Counted from the stretch's first letter, positions 8,581-17,464 are shown. The stretch: 64,000 nt of DNA from an uncultured Rhodospirillales bacterium (GCA_937926175.1 CALANV010000018.1:1-64000), one strand, 5' to 3'. Notes: generated by a model from the letters alone, not told the origin. Translations and numbers: made by a program.

Positions 8581-9636
8581 ATGACCGTATTCGACGCTTC
8601 CGCAAAACGCATGACCCGGCGGTCGGTTCTGCGCCGGATCGGCTGGACGGCCGGCGCGATTGCGGCGGCATCGGCGCTACCGCGCGGGGCCGCGCTCGCC
8701 CAGTCCGCGACGGCCGGCACGCCGATCATGCGCGCCATTCCGAAGACGCGCGAGATGGTCCCCGTCATCGGCCTCGGCACGTTCGAGACGTTCGACGTGA
8801 ACCCCGGCGAGCCGCGCGCACACCTCGGCGAAGTGCTGCGGCGCTTCTACGAGGCGGGCGGCCGCGTCGTCGACACCTCGCCGCTCTACGGCATGTCGGA
8901 AGTGACCGTCGGCGACTTCGCCCACGCGCTCGGCATCGCCGACCGTCTGTTCATCGCCAACAAGACCTGGACGACCGGCGAATGGCTGTCGGACAATAGC
9001 CATTCCGAGGCGCAGTTCCGCCGTTCGACCGAACGCCTGTGGCGCGCGCGCATGGACCTGATGCAGGTCCACAGCCTGGAAAACTACGACCAGGTGCTTC
9101 ACCTCTTCCGCCGGTGGAAGGACGAGGGGCGGACCCGCTACATCGGCGTGACGCAGTGGAACGTGGAGTACTACGACACGCTGGAGCGTCTGATCCGCAC
9201 GGCGAATCTCGATTTCGTGCAGTTCAACTACAGCATCTTCTCGCGCCAGTGCGAGGAACGGCTGCTTCCCGCCTGCGCGGACAACGGCGTCGCCGTGCTG
9301 ATCAACATGCCGTTCGAGAAAGCGCGCCTCTTCACCTGCGTGGAGGGCCGTCCCGTGCCCGACTTCGCCCGCGAGTTCGGCGCACGCACGTGGGCGCAGT
9401 TCTTCCTGAAGTTCGTGATCTCCCACCCGGCGGTCACGGCGGTCATTCCGGCGACGAGCAATCCCGACCACGTCGCCGAGAACATGGAGGCGCTCTACGG
9501 CCCGCTGCCGGACAACGCGATGCGGGCGCGCATGGTGCGGCACATGGAGAGCATTCCCGCTTTCGCGGCGACGTTGCGTCAGCCACCCTATCCCGGCAAG
9601 AACTACGGCGGAGTCGTCACATGGCCGTTCCGATGA
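8581..9636 (+). CDS. Tat-exported aldo/keto reductase
   Basis: A 351-residue aldo/keto reductase with an N-terminal Tat signal: MTRRSVLRRIGWTAGAIAAA near residues 11-30, then cleavage around ALAQSA. The catalytic tetrad is visible: Asp and Tyr in VVDTSPLYGMSE, Lys in FIANKTWT, His in MQVHSLENYD. The nicotinamide cofactor end of the barrel (AVIPATSNPDHVAEN) is also kept. Export as a folded protein fits an enzyme that carries its cofactor out or has changed cofactor. The next gene, an exported SUMF1-fold protein, overlaps its end, so the two are probably made together under the AraC regulator. The substrate is unknown. Confidence 0.88.
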   Translation: MTVFDASAKRMTRRSVLRRIGWTAGAIAAASALPRGAALAQSATAGTPIMRAIPKTREMVPVIGLGTFETFDVNPGEPRAHLGEVLRRFYEAGGRVVDTSPLYGMSEVTVGDFAHALGIADRLFIANKTWTTGEWLSDNSHSEAQFRRSTERLWRARMDLMQVHSLENYDQVLHLFRRWKDEGRTRYIGVTQWNVEYYDTLERLIRTANLDFVQFNYSIFSRQCEERLLPACADNGVAVLINMPFEKARLFTCVEGRPVPDFAREFGARTWAQFFLKFVISHPAVTAVIPATSNPDHVAENMEALYGPLPDNAMRARMVRHMESIPAFAATLRQPPYPGKNYGGVVTWPFR

Positions 9637-10355
9637 CGATGCGCCGGGCGCGACGGCATCTTGCCGCCGTCGCGCTCGTCACCCTTCTCGCCGTGCCCGC
9701 GACTGCGGGCGCGCAGGTGGGCGAGCGCATCGACCTCGGCGCGATCGCGCTCGATGCGACCGAGGTCACGATCGCGCAGTTCCGCAAATTCGCCGAAGCC
9801 ACCGCGTTCCGGACCGAGGCGGAGAAGGCCGGCGGCGGTTTCGAATGGGGCCACGGGTGGGAACGCCGCCCGGGCTGGACCGTCTACCGGCCGTACGGCC
9901 GCGATCCGGAGTCGTCCGACGAACCCGCGGTCCACGTGACGTGGCACGAGGCACAGGCCTATTGCCGCTGGGCCGGCGGCCGCCTGCCGAGCTTCGCCGA
10001 ATGGCAGCGCGCGGCCTACACCGAAACGCGCGCCCGGCCGAGCGACGGCTACGTGACGGGCCGCACCTATCCCTATCCGGTCGGCGATACGCCGGACGGC
10101 ATGAACACGCGCGAGCCGGATCCCTGGCCCGTGCATGCGCCGGCGGGCGCGACCAAGCGCGGCGTGAACGGCCTGTTCGACATGGGCGGCAACGTGTGGG
10201 AGTGGATCGCGGACCGGCGCGGCGGCGAAGCGCTCACGGCCGGCGGGTCGTGGTGGTACGGCACGCACCAGACGACGGCGGCGGGCGCGCAGTGGAAACC
10301 GGCCGATTTCTATGCGGTCTATGTCGGCTTCCGCTGCGCCTACGACCGCAGGTGA
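9621..10355 (+). CDS. exported SUMF1/formylglycine-generating-fold protein
   Basis: A 244-residue protein with a signal peptide (RRHLAAVALVTLLAVPATAG) followed by a SUMF1/EgtB/PvdO-type domain: DATEVTIAQFRKFAEATAF, PAVHVTWHEAQAYCRWAGGR, LPSFAEWQRAAYTE, FDMGGNVWEWIADRRGG and VGFRCAYD. The start at 9621 is chosen because GGAG lies 7 bases before it; an ATGA overlap start at 9633 is possible. The cysteine pair that makes true formylglycine-generating enzymes active is not seen: the region after TAGGSWW has Tyr and Gln instead. It may be a PvdO-like or structural relative acting with the exported reductase. Confidence 0.8.
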   Translation: MAVPMTMRRARRHLAAVALVTLLAVPATAGAQVGERIDLGAIALDATEVTIAQFRKFAEATAFRTEAEKAGGGFEWGHGWERRPGWTVYRPYGRDPESSDEPAVHVTWHEAQAYCRWAGGRLPSFAEWQRAAYTETRARPSDGYVTGRTYPYPVGDTPDGMNTREPDPWPVHAPAGATKRGVNGLFDMGGNVWEWIADRRGGEALTAGGSWWYGTHQTTAAGAQWKPADFYAVYVGFRCAYDRR

Positions 10356-10505
10356 CGTACCGGCTTATCGGCGCCTCATCGTTGCATCCGGTTTTCCGAG
10401 ACGATCGACGCCGAACCCCGCCCGGCATGCACGGCCCGCCGTGCCGGGCGGCTGAACGAAGCCGCATCGAAAGGTCCCTGGAATGACGACGTCCCCGGAA
10501 GCGGG

Positions 10506-10582
10506 TGGCGTCCCCGGGGTGACTCGAACACCCGACCCACAGTTTAGGAAACTGTTGCTCTATCCGGCTGAGCTACGGGGAC
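10506..10582 (-). tRNA. tRNA-Arg (anticodon CCT)
   Basis: Read on the minus strand, the sequence folds as a complete cloverleaf. The acceptor stem is GTCCCCG/CGGGGAC, the D arm is GCTC-loop-GAGC, and the anticodon stem is ACAGT/ACTGT with loop TTCCTAA, giving anticodon CCT. The T arm is GGGTG-TTCGAGT-CACCC. The 3' end has G then an encoded CCA at 10506-10508. It reads AGG arginine codons, which are rare in this GC-rich genome. Confidence 0.96.
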
Positions 10583-10633
10583 GCGGCGGCGTCGTTATAG
10601 CAGCCGCGGCGCCGTCTGCCAAAGCGCGCGCGA

Positions 10634-10954
10634 TCAGGCCGGCACACCGGCGGCGGCGCGGAGTTTGAGCCAGAAGCGCAGCAGGTCGCGCGCGCAGCGC
10701 ACTGCCTCGTCCTCGGACATGCGTCCGATGGTCGCGGCGAGCCGCCCCTCCTCGCCGCGGGCGGCGCGGTACGACACGGCGTCGAGCAGACCCAGATATT
10801 GCTGGCGCAGCTCGCCCGCCGGCAGCATCGTCTCGGGCACCGACACGATCGCGATCCAGGCCCGCAACAGCCGCTGCTTGATGCCGCCGGGTCCCGTTGC
10901 CAGCACCTCGAGCGCACGGTCGAAATCGTCGATCGGAATACCGGATCCGCTCAT
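10634..10954 (-). CDS. small protein of unknown function
   Basis: A 106-residue, mostly alpha-helical, soluble protein beginning MSGSGIPIDDFDRALEVLAT and ending LRFWLKLRAAAGVPA. I recognise no family, signal peptide or membrane segment. It sits just upstream of tRNA-Arg in the same direction. Codon use and the GC-rich third positions match the neighbours, which supports it being a real gene. Confidence 0.6.
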   Translation of the reverse strand: MSGSGIPIDDFDRALEVLATGPGGIKQRLLRAWIAIVSVPETMLPAGELRQQYLGLLDAVSYRAARGEEGRLAATIGRMSEDEAVRCARDLLRFWLKLRAAAGVPA

Positions 10955-11096
10955 GGCCCGTCAGCCGTCTTGATTCCGCAAGCGGGCACGCCTTAGCGCG
11001 CAGCCGCGGGCCGCCGCAAATATCCAATGTAGGTATCGCCTTTGGGACCGGTAGCGGGACTTGGATACCGCGCGCGAAGCGTGGGCGACTGTCCGT

Positions 11097-11627
11097 TCAG
11101 TTGCCCGAGAGCGGCCAGTGGTAGAAGAGCATCAGCGACTCTTCGCCGGGATTGGAATCGTCGATGCCGGCGTTCGAGCGGTGCGACAGCTCGACCCCGA
11201 GGCGCGCGCGATTGTCGAAGCGATAGGCGACCTCGAGCGCGGAGCGGAACTCGAGCGCCGAGCCCAGGTCCTTGCCGTCGCCGTCGTGATAGAGGCCTGG
11301 GGCAAAGCTCGGCCGGAGAACGATGCGGTCGTTCAGGAACAGGTCGAGGCTGAGCCCGGCATAGACGTACGCGGACTCGTCGGTCGTCACGTTGGCGCCG
11401 ACCATCGGCTGGAAGATCCACAGCCCGAAGTTGGGGCGATACTGGATCTCGAACTGAGTGGCGCGGAAGTCGTCGTCGAACACGTCGAAGGCGCCGACGC
11501 CGAAGGTCAGGTAGGCCGGAGCCTGTGCCCGCGCAGGCGCCGCAGCCGCACCCGCCAGCCCTGCCATCGTCACGGCGAGCAGGAAAAACCGCGCCAGCCG
11601 CCCAATGATCTGTTCCCTGCGAATCAT
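11097..11627 (-). CDS. PagL-like lipid A 3-O-deacylase (acyloxyacyl hydrolase)
   Basis: A 176-residue outer-membrane beta-barrel protein with a signal peptide (FFLLAVTMAGLAGAAAA, cleavage near ARAQA). The C-terminal half carries VELSHRSNAG, containing the PagL His-x-Ser catalytic pair, followed by NPGEES, which supplies the conserved Glu. It ends in aromatic/hydrophobic barrel residues (LMLFYHWPLSGN). Enzymes of this family remove the 3-position acyl chain of lipid A in the outer membrane. I start at the ATG giving MIRREQ; an in-frame TTG lies two codons earlier. Confidence 0.8.
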   Translation of the reverse strand: MIRREQIIGRLARFFLLAVTMAGLAGAAAAPARAQAPAYLTFGVGAFDVFDDDFRATQFEIQYRPNFGLWIFQPMVGANVTTDESAYVYAGLSLDLFLNDRIVLRPSFAPGLYHDGDGKDLGSALEFRSALEVAYRFDNRARLGVELSHRSNAGIDDSNPGEESLMLFYHWPLSGN

Positions 11628-11747
11628 CGCCAAAGTCCCCCCACCCGACTTTCACCGCCGCATGTCGGCCGATCGGTCAGCGGCTATACCAGAGCGAGTG
11701 TCCGCGCCGCAAGCCGGACCCGCCTCGCCAATCTGCCACGGATACCT

Positions 11748-12710
11748 TTACAGTCTCTTGAGCTTCTCCATCGCCGCGACGAGAGCGGCGCGGATGCCGG
11801 GCTCCATCGCCGAGTGCCCGGCATCGGGAACGACGACGTATTCCGCCTCGGGCCAGGCGCGCGTCAGATCGTCGGCCGTGACGATCGGACAGACCATGTC
11901 GTAGCGCCCCTGGACGATGACCGCCGGAATGTGCCGGATGCGTCCGACGTTTTCGAGCAGCGCGTTCTCGGGCAGGAAGATGCCGTGCCGGAAATAGTGC
12001 GCCTCGATACGGGCGAGGCCGAGCGCCATGCGGTCCTCGCCGAACGCCGACACCGTCTCCGGACTCGGCAGCAGCGTCGAGCACGCCCCCTCGTAGACGC
12101 TCCAGGCCCGCGCCGCCGGCATGTGCACGGCCGGGTCGGGATGGATCAGCCGCTGGTAATAGGATTCGAGCAGGTCGCCGCGCTCGTTCGCCGGCAGGAA
12201 CTCAGCGAAGGCGCGCCACGCCTCGGGAAACACGTTGCGGGCGCCATAAAGGAACCAGTCGATCTCGCTCTTCCGGCACAGGAAGATGCCGCGCAGGATC
12301 AGCGACCGCACCCGTTCCGGATACGCCTCGGCATAGGCCAGCGCCAGCGTCGATCCCCACGAGCCGCCGAACACGTGCCAGGAATCGATGCCGCGATGCC
12401 GGCGCAGCGTCTCGATGTCCTCGATGAGATGCGGCGTCGTGTTGTCGACGAGGTCGCCATGCGGCAGCGAACGCCCGGCGCCGCGCTGATCGAAGATGAC
12501 GATCCGGTAATAGGTGGGATCGAAGAACCGGCGATGCGCCGGCGTGGCCCCGGCGCCGGGCCCGCCATGCAGGAACAGGACCGGCACGCCGCGCGGATCG
12601 CCGCTTTCCTCCCAGTACATCTGGTGGCGCCCGTCGAGCTGGAGCATGCCCGACGCATAGGGTTCGATCGGCGGATAGAGGTCGGTGCGGCGTGCGGCGT
12701 CGGCAGGCAT
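11748..12710 (-). CDS. pip: prolyl aminopeptidase (proline iminopeptidase)
   Basis: A 320-residue S33-family alpha/beta hydrolase that releases N-terminal proline from peptides in the cytoplasm. It begins MPADAARRTDLYPPIEPYAS. LFLHGGPGAGATPAHRRFFD and IVIFDQRGAGRSLPHG are family signatures, the nucleophile is in FGGSWGSTLALAYA, and the late acid and histidine lie in IVQGRYDMVCP and VPDAGHSAMEPG. An in-frame GTG six codons upstream is possible but the ATG is more likely. It is divergent from the nuclease-fold gene with only 63 bases between starts. Confidence 0.93.
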   Translation of the reverse strand: MPADAARRTDLYPPIEPYASGMLQLDGRHQMYWEESGDPRGVPVLFLHGGPGAGATPAHRRFFDPTYYRIVIFDQRGAGRSLPHGDLVDNTTPHLIEDIETLRRHRGIDSWHVFGGSWGSTLALAYAEAYPERVRSLILRGIFLCRKSEIDWFLYGARNVFPEAWRAFAEFLPANERGDLLESYYQRLIHPDPAVHMPAARAWSVYEGACSTLLPSPETVSAFGEDRMALGLARIEAHYFRHGIFLPENALLENVGRIRHIPAVIVQGRYDMVCPIVTADDLTRAWPEAEYVVVPDAGHSAMEPGIRAALVAAMEKLKRL

Positions 12711-12773
12711 GGGACCGAGAATCGCCACGTCCGGCCCCGCGCGTCAACCAGAGAACACGGTATAGTTCCGCCC

Positions 12774-13559
12774 ATGCGCCTGACCGCCCTGGCCCTCCTC
12801 CTCGTCGGCGTCCTGTGCGCGCCCGCAGGCGCGGCACCGCTGCCGGCCGGACTCGGCCCGACCGAACCGGCATTGGTGGCCGAGGTGATCGACGGCGACA
12901 CGCTGCGTCTTGCCGACGGGCGCACGGTGCGGCTCGCGGCGATCCGCGCGCCCAAGCAGCCCCCCGACCGGCGGGCGGCGCGCCTGTCGCACGACATTGC
13001 CGATGCGGCGCGCGCGGCGCTCGCCGCCCTGATCGATCGCCGCACGGTCGGTCTCGCGCACGAGGCCGTGCGCGAGGACCGCTACGGGCGGCTCGTCGCG
13101 CACGTGGTCGATGCCGACGGGCGCTGGATCCAGGCCGAGCTCGTCGCCAGCGGCTTCGCGCGCGTCGACGGCACGGTCGAGGACCGCCGCGCCGTGGCAC
13201 TGCTCCTGGGCCATGAGTCAGCGGCGCGCGCGGCCCGGCGCGGCCTGTGGCGCCTCGCCGCATACCGCGTCGTGCGGGCGGAGGAGACCGCCCGCCTCGT
13301 CGACAGCTTCCAGATCGTCGAGGGCGCGGTGCGGCGCGTCGACCGCAAGGGCAGCCGGATCTGGCTCGACTTCGGCGACGACTGGCGCCGCGACTTCAGC
13401 GTCCTCGTGCCGGCGCCCGTCGCCCGCATGTTCGCCCGCGACGGGCTTGACCCGGTGCCGCCGGCAGGAACAATGGTCCGCGTGCGCGGCTGGATCGAGT
13501 GGCACAACGGGCCGCTGATCGAGCTGGAGTTTCCCGAACAGATCGAGGTGATCCGATGA
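12774..13559 (+). CDS. exported thermonuclease-fold (SNase-like) protein
   Basis: A 261-residue protein with a signal peptide (MRLTALALLLVGVLCAPAGA) and a staphylococcal-nuclease-like OB fold. VAEVIDGDTLRLADGRTVRL is the characteristic first strand pair, and REDRYGRLVAHVV and WIQAELVASGFARV follow. The C-terminal half (about residues 175-261) is an added OB-like region rather than the bare nuclease domain. It overlaps the M48 lipoprotein gene by 4 bases, so both act in the cell envelope and are probably co-translated. Nuclease activity is inferred from the fold. Confidence 0.82.
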   Translation: MRLTALALLLVGVLCAPAGAAPLPAGLGPTEPALVAEVIDGDTLRLADGRTVRLAAIRAPKQPPDRRAARLSHDIADAARAALAALIDRRTVGLAHEAVREDRYGRLVAHVVDADGRWIQAELVASGFARVDGTVEDRRAVALLLGHESAARAARRGLWRLAAYRVVRAEETARLVDSFQIVEGAVRRVDRKGSRIWLDFGDDWRRDFSVLVPAPVARMFARDGLDPVPPAGTMVRVRGWIEWHNGPLIELEFPEQIEVIR

Positions 13560-15034
13560 CGTGGGGCCTGCGCGCCTTCCTCGCCGCCGCCATCGTGACC
13601 GCGCCGCTGCTGACGGGCGCCTGCACGACCAATCCTGCCACCGGCCGACCGAGCTTCACCGCGTTCATGTCGTCCGAGCAGGAGATCCAGGTCGGGCGCG
13701 AACAGCATCCCAAGATCCTTCAGGAGTTCGGCGGCGAGATCGAGGACGCGAAGATCAAGGCCTACGTCAACACGCTCGGCCAGCGGCTTGCCCGCATCTC
13801 GGAGTTTCCCGACCTCAACTGGACGTTCACGGTCCTCAACAGCGACATCACCAACGCGTTCGCGCTGCCAGGCGGCTATGTCTACGTGACGCGCGGTCTT
13901 TTGTCGCTTGCCTCCACCGAGGCGGAGCTCGCCGGCGTGCTCGGCCACGAGATCGGCCACGTGACGGCGCGTCATAGCGCGCAACGCTACAGCACGGGCG
14001 TTGCGGCGAGCCTCGGCGCGCTGGTCCTGGGTGTGCTCACCGGCAGCGACCTCGTGGCGCAGGCCGGCCAGAGCGTCGCCGGCATCGCGCTCGCCAGCTA
14101 TTCGCGCGAACAGGAGCTCGAGGCCGACATGCTGGGCGTGCGCTATCTCGCGCGCGCCGGCTACGACCCGACGGCGATGTCGACCTTCCTCGAGAAGCTG
14201 CAGATGGAAAGCGCGCTCGCGGCCGAGCTCGCGGGCCGCCCCGGCGCCGAGAACGAATTCAACATCATGGCGACGCACCCGCGCACGCAGGATCGCGTGC
14301 AGGAGGCGATCGCGGCGGCACGCCGGGAGGTCGCCCAACCGGCGAACCCGCGGATCGGCCGCGACGACTATCTCAATATCATCGACGGCATGGCCTATGG
14401 CGGCGATCGCGACAGCGGCTTCGTCCGTCAGCGCCGCTTCATCCACCCGGCGCTGCGCTTCGCGTTCGAGGTTCCGCCCGGCTTCAACATCACGAACAGC
14501 GCCACCGCCGTCACCGCACGCGGGCCCGGAAACGCGCGCATCATCTTCAACCGCGACGCACGGGCCGAGACGGCCGGGCTCGACATGATCGACTATCTTC
14601 AGCGCGTCTGGGCGCGCGGCGCGCGGCTGCAGGCGGTCGAGCGCATCGAGATCAACGGCATGCCGGCGGCGACCGGCGCCACGCGCGTACAGACCAACAG
14701 CGGAATGATGGACATGCGGCTCGTCGCGATCCGCTTCGATGCGCGCACGATCTACCGATTCATCTTCGCCACACCGCCGTCGGCGACGGCCGGCTACAAC
14801 GAGGCTTTCCGGCGCACGACCTATTCCTTCCGCAAGCTGAGCGAGAGCGAGGCGGCCGCGGCACGGCCGCCCCGGATCGCCGTCGTCACCGTGAAGAGCG
14901 GCGACACGGTCGAGAGCCTCGCCCGCCGCATGGCCTTCGACACGGCGCAGGTCCAGCGCTTCCGCGTGCTCAACGGCCTCAGGCCCGGTGAGGAGGTGAA
15001 GCCGGGTCAGCGCGTGAAGATCGTCGTGGAATAG
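13556..15034 (+). CDS. M48 metallopeptidase lipoprotein with C-terminal LysM domain
   Basis: A 492-residue protein. The N-terminus ends in a lipobox (LLTGAC), so it should be lipid-anchored in the envelope. The M48 zinc site HEIGH is near residue 130 in VLGHEIGHVTARHSAQR, with the second-site glutamate in SREQELEADMLGVRYL. The final 50 residues (VVTVKSGDTVESLARRMAFD and on) are a LysM peptidoglycan-binding module. The layout resembles BepA-type envelope proteases, but with LysM in place of the TPR part. Its ATG overlaps the upstream stop as ATGA. Confidence 0.9.
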   Translation: MTWGLRAFLAAAIVTAPLLTGACTTNPATGRPSFTAFMSSEQEIQVGREQHPKILQEFGGEIEDAKIKAYVNTLGQRLARISEFPDLNWTFTVLNSDITNAFALPGGYVYVTRGLLSLASTEAELAGVLGHEIGHVTARHSAQRYSTGVAASLGALVLGVLTGSDLVAQAGQSVAGIALASYSREQELEADMLGVRYLARAGYDPTAMSTFLEKLQMESALAAELAGRPGAENEFNIMATHPRTQDRVQEAIAAARREVAQPANPRIGRDDYLNIIDGMAYGGDRDSGFVRQRRFIHPALRFAFEVPPGFNITNSATAVTARGPGNARIIFNRDARAETAGLDMIDYLQRVWARGARLQAVERIEINGMPAATGATRVQTNSGMMDMRLVAIRFDARTIYRFIFATPPSATAGYNEAFRRTTYSFRKLSESEAAAARPPRIAVVTVKSGDTVESLARRMAFDTAQVQRFRVLNGLRPGEEVKPGQRVKIVVE

Positions 15035-15038
15035 GCGA

Positions 15039-15839
15039 TCACGCCTGCAGCTGTTCGAGGATCTCGCCCGCGGGCGACAGGCACACGGCGACGAGCGGAC
15101 CGCCCCGGCCGGCGCCGGCATCGATCGTCAGGCCATAGGGCTGGTATGCCGGGCCGCCGCCGGCCGGGTCGTAGCCACGCACCACCAGCCGGAAGCCGTC
15201 GTAAGGCGCGCCCCAGCAGCCGAAGCCGGGCGCGCCCCACCACAACGCGTCGGCCTGGGCGGCGAGCGGCCGCGTCACGTCGACGCCGGCATGGACGAAC
15301 AGGAGCTGACCGTCGTCGGTGGAGGCGGCGCGCTTGAGCGCGCTCATCAGCTCGCGGTGGCCGGGCCGGCTCGCGACCGCGGCGCGGAGCCCGTTGGTCC
15401 AGCGCGTGATGCTGACCGCACCTTCGCGCGTCGCGGCCAGTCCCTTGCGGGCGTCGGCGCCATAGGCGGCGAGCGTCGCATCGACGCCGTGCGCCAGCAT
15501 CCATTCCAGGACCTCGCGCGGGTTCACGGCGAACTGAAGCTGCTGGAGTTTCTGCCACATCTCCTCCTGCCGGCCGCGGAGGTAGACGACGTCGGCGGCG
15601 AACATCAGCGGACGCGCAATCACCTCGCGGCGGAACCGCAGGAGTTCGTCGACGGTCCCGATCACGTCGGGACCATGACCCAGGTAGTTGCCGAGATAGA
15701 CGAGCCGGTCGCCCGGCGCGAAGCGGGATGCGATGGCGTCGTGGATCGCCGCAAGCCGTTCCGCCTCGCCGTGAATCGCGGCGACCGCCCAGATGCGCGC
15801 ACAGCGGCGCAGCACCGCGAACTTCTCACTGTCGGCCAT
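15039..15839 (-). CDS. PPP-type metallophosphoesterase homologue with lost metal ligands
   Basis: A 266-residue protein that aligns with bacterial serine/threonine (PPP) phosphatases along its length but lacks their metal-binding residues. GDIHG is replaced by AAIHG, GDYVDRG by GNYLGHG, and GNHE by GRQE (in YLRGRQEEM). The later VHAGV motif is kept (LLFVHAGVDVTRP). Loss of three to four ligands makes phosphatase activity unlikely; a binding or regulatory role is more plausible. It ends 4 bases from the convergent M48 gene and follows carD in direction, separated by a strong hairpin. Confidence 0.78.
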   Translation of the reverse strand: MADSEKFAVLRRCARIWAVAAIHGEAERLAAIHDAIASRFAPGDRLVYLGNYLGHGPDVIGTVDELLRFRREVIARPLMFAADVVYLRGRQEEMWQKLQQLQFAVNPREVLEWMLAHGVDATLAAYGADARKGLAATREGAVSITRWTNGLRAAVASRPGHRELMSALKRAASTDDGQLLFVHAGVDVTRPLAAQADALWWGAPGFGCWGAPYDGFRLVVRGYDPAGGGPAYQPYGLTIDAGAGRGGPLVAVCLSPAGEILEQLQA

Positions 15840-15925
15840 GGCGCGAGAACATAGGTGGAGGACCGTAGAAGTGCCAACGGCGCAAAAGCGTTCATTGGCG
15901 TCACGAGCATGGCCCCTGAAAGCAC

Positions 15926-15955
15926 GAACCGCGCGGCCCCCAAGCCGCGCGGTTC
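15926..15955 (-). terminator. strong hairpin downstream of carD
   Basis: GAACCGCGCGG at 15926-15936 pairs perfectly with CCGCGCGGTTC at 15945-15955 across an 8-base loop, an 11-bp GC-rich stem. It lies 25 bases after the carD stop on the minus strand. No long T run follows, as is usual in GC-rich alphaproteobacteria, so terminator is the best call. Confidence 0.6.
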
Positions 15956-15979
15956 CGTGTCGCTTGCGCTATCGTCGGA

Positions 15980-16495
15980 TCAGGCCGCCTTGAGCATCGC
16001 CTCGAGGCGCTGCGTCGCAACCTCCTCCGAGATCTTCTCCACCGCCGCGAACTCGCGCACCAGCCGGTCGAGCGCCGCCTGGTACATCTGACGCTCGCTG
16101 AACGACTGATCGGGCTGGCCGGCGTTGCGATGCAGGTCGCGCACGACCTCGGCGATCGAGCGCGGATCGCCCGAGTTGATCTTGGCCTCGTACTCCTGCG
16201 CCCGGCGGCTCCACATCGTGCGCTTCACGCGCGAACGGCCCTTCAGCAGACTCAACGCGGACTGCATTTCCTTGCGGGTGCTGAGCCGGCGCAGCCCCGC
16301 CGTCTTCGCCTTGTTGACCGGGACGCGGAGAGTCATGCGATCCTTCTCGAACTGGATGACGAAGAACCGCAGCTTCTGGCCGGCGATCTCCTGGTTCTCG
16401 ATACCGGTAATCTTGCCGACGCCGTGCGTCGGATAGACGACGAAGTCGCCAGCACTGAACCCCGCCTCGTTGGTCTCTCGAGACACTTTCCGCAT
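15980..16495 (-). CDS. carD: CarD family transcriptional regulator
   Basis: A 171-residue protein that binds RNA polymerase beta and stabilises open complexes. The N-terminal RNAP-interacting domain is clear: FSAGDFVVYPTHGVGKITGI, then LRFFVIQFEKDRMTLRVPVN. The C-terminal helical DNA-binding part includes RRAQEYEAKINSGDPRSIAE and VVRDLHRN. I start at MRKVSRETNEAGFS rather than the longer upstream frame. It is last in a minus-strand run from fdxA, and 488 bases of partly AT-rich sequence before it should hold its promoter. Confidence 0.93.
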   Translation of the reverse strand: MRKVSRETNEAGFSAGDFVVYPTHGVGKITGIENQEIAGQKLRFFVIQFEKDRMTLRVPVNKAKTAGLRRLSTRKEMQSALSLLKGRSRVKRTMWSRRAQEYEAKINSGDPRSIAEVVRDLHRNAGQPDQSFSERQMYQAALDRLVREFAAVEKISEEVATQRLEAMLKAA

Positions 16496-16983
16496 AATTG
16501 AGCTACTCCACGTTAACCTAACTGGACGGCGAAAAGGGCCATCGGGCAGCCGGCGCACGCCCGATATCCCACGTCCCGCTTTGAGCGGCTGTATCCGGCC
16601 CGGGTCCCTCCGGACCGCCGGTCCCGGTCAGATCATCGCCTTCGCACTGTCACTTAAATACCACACATGGGCAAAAAATGGAAGATCAGGCCCACCTGTG
16701 TTCTTGTAAGCCTTTGATTCAAAACAATAGTTATATGGATTTCGGAGCCGGGCGGGTCCGTCGGCCGCCAGTAGGGAACCTTTCGCCCTTCGCGACTGCA
16801 AAATCGCCGGGCGGGGGCCGGTCCTACTTCTTTCTACCTAGCCGCCTTTTTACTTAGCCGGCCCTGCCCGCCGGCACGACGGCTTCGCGCCCGCGGTAAC
16901 GCCGGGCGCCGGGCATACGGCCGCGCCTCCATGTGCGGCGACGGCCCGCACACGGGCTTGCGGCAGCGGACGGGATCGGTCGA
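16496..16983. other. carD-fdxA intergenic region
   Basis: No gene is supported in these 488 bases. An AT-rich patch at about 16640-16740 stands out from the GC-rich surroundings and is the likely carD promoter region on the minus strand. Nearer fdxA, GCGCCCG at 16887-16893 pairs with CGGGCGC at 16903-16909, a modest hairpin that could end the fdxA transcript. Confidence 0.5.
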
Positions 16984-17319
16984 TCAGCGCTTGCCCGGGT
17001 TCGGGCTGAAGTACTGCGCGAACTTGTTGGCGACGCCCTTCCACTGGTCGGCATCGGGGGGCACTTCGCCCTTGCGCGTAATGTTCGGCCAGATCTCGGC
17101 GTATTCGCGGTTCACTTCCGCCCACTTCTCCGCGCCGGGGTCGGTATCGGGGACGATCGCCTCGGCCGGGCATTCCGGCTCGCACACGCCGCAGTCGATG
17201 CACTCGTCGGGTTTGATGACGAGCATGTTCTCGCCCTCGTAGAAGCAGTCCACGGGGCAGACCTCGACGCAGTCCATGTACTTGCACTTGATGCAGGCTT
17301 CGGTGACGACGTAAGCCAT
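16984..17319 (-). CDS. fdxA: 7Fe ferredoxin FdxA
   Basis: A 111-residue cytoplasmic ferredoxin of the 3Fe-4S plus 4Fe-4S type. The first cluster ligands lie in CIKCKYMDCVEVCPVDCF and the second in CIDCGVCEPECP; the long C-terminal tail (residues 60-111, ending SPNPGKR) is characteristic of FdxA. GGAGACT precedes the ATG by a few bases. It carries electrons to undetermined partners. Placement between the helicase/hslR genes and carD follows a common alphaproteobacterial order. Confidence 0.95.
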   Translation of the reverse strand: MAYVVTEACIKCKYMDCVEVCPVDCFYEGENMLVIKPDECIDCGVCEPECPAEAIVPDTDPGAEKWAEVNREYAEIWPNITRKGEVPPDADQWKGVANKFAQYFSPNPGKR

Positions 17320-17464
17320 ACTGACCAGTCTCCAGAAATCGGCGCCCCTCCGGTAACACGCGGAAGACTCGGGCGCAACCCTGTGCCCATCATGGATTTC
17401 GGCGGCGGCGGCGCGACCGGCATCGCCCGCACGCCGTCGGCCCGCGCGGGGCCCTTTCAGGCGC

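Noticed and set aside
9621..10355. Calling the SUMF1-fold protein a formylglycine-generating enzyme
   Set aside because: The two active cysteines are not present in the C-terminal region.
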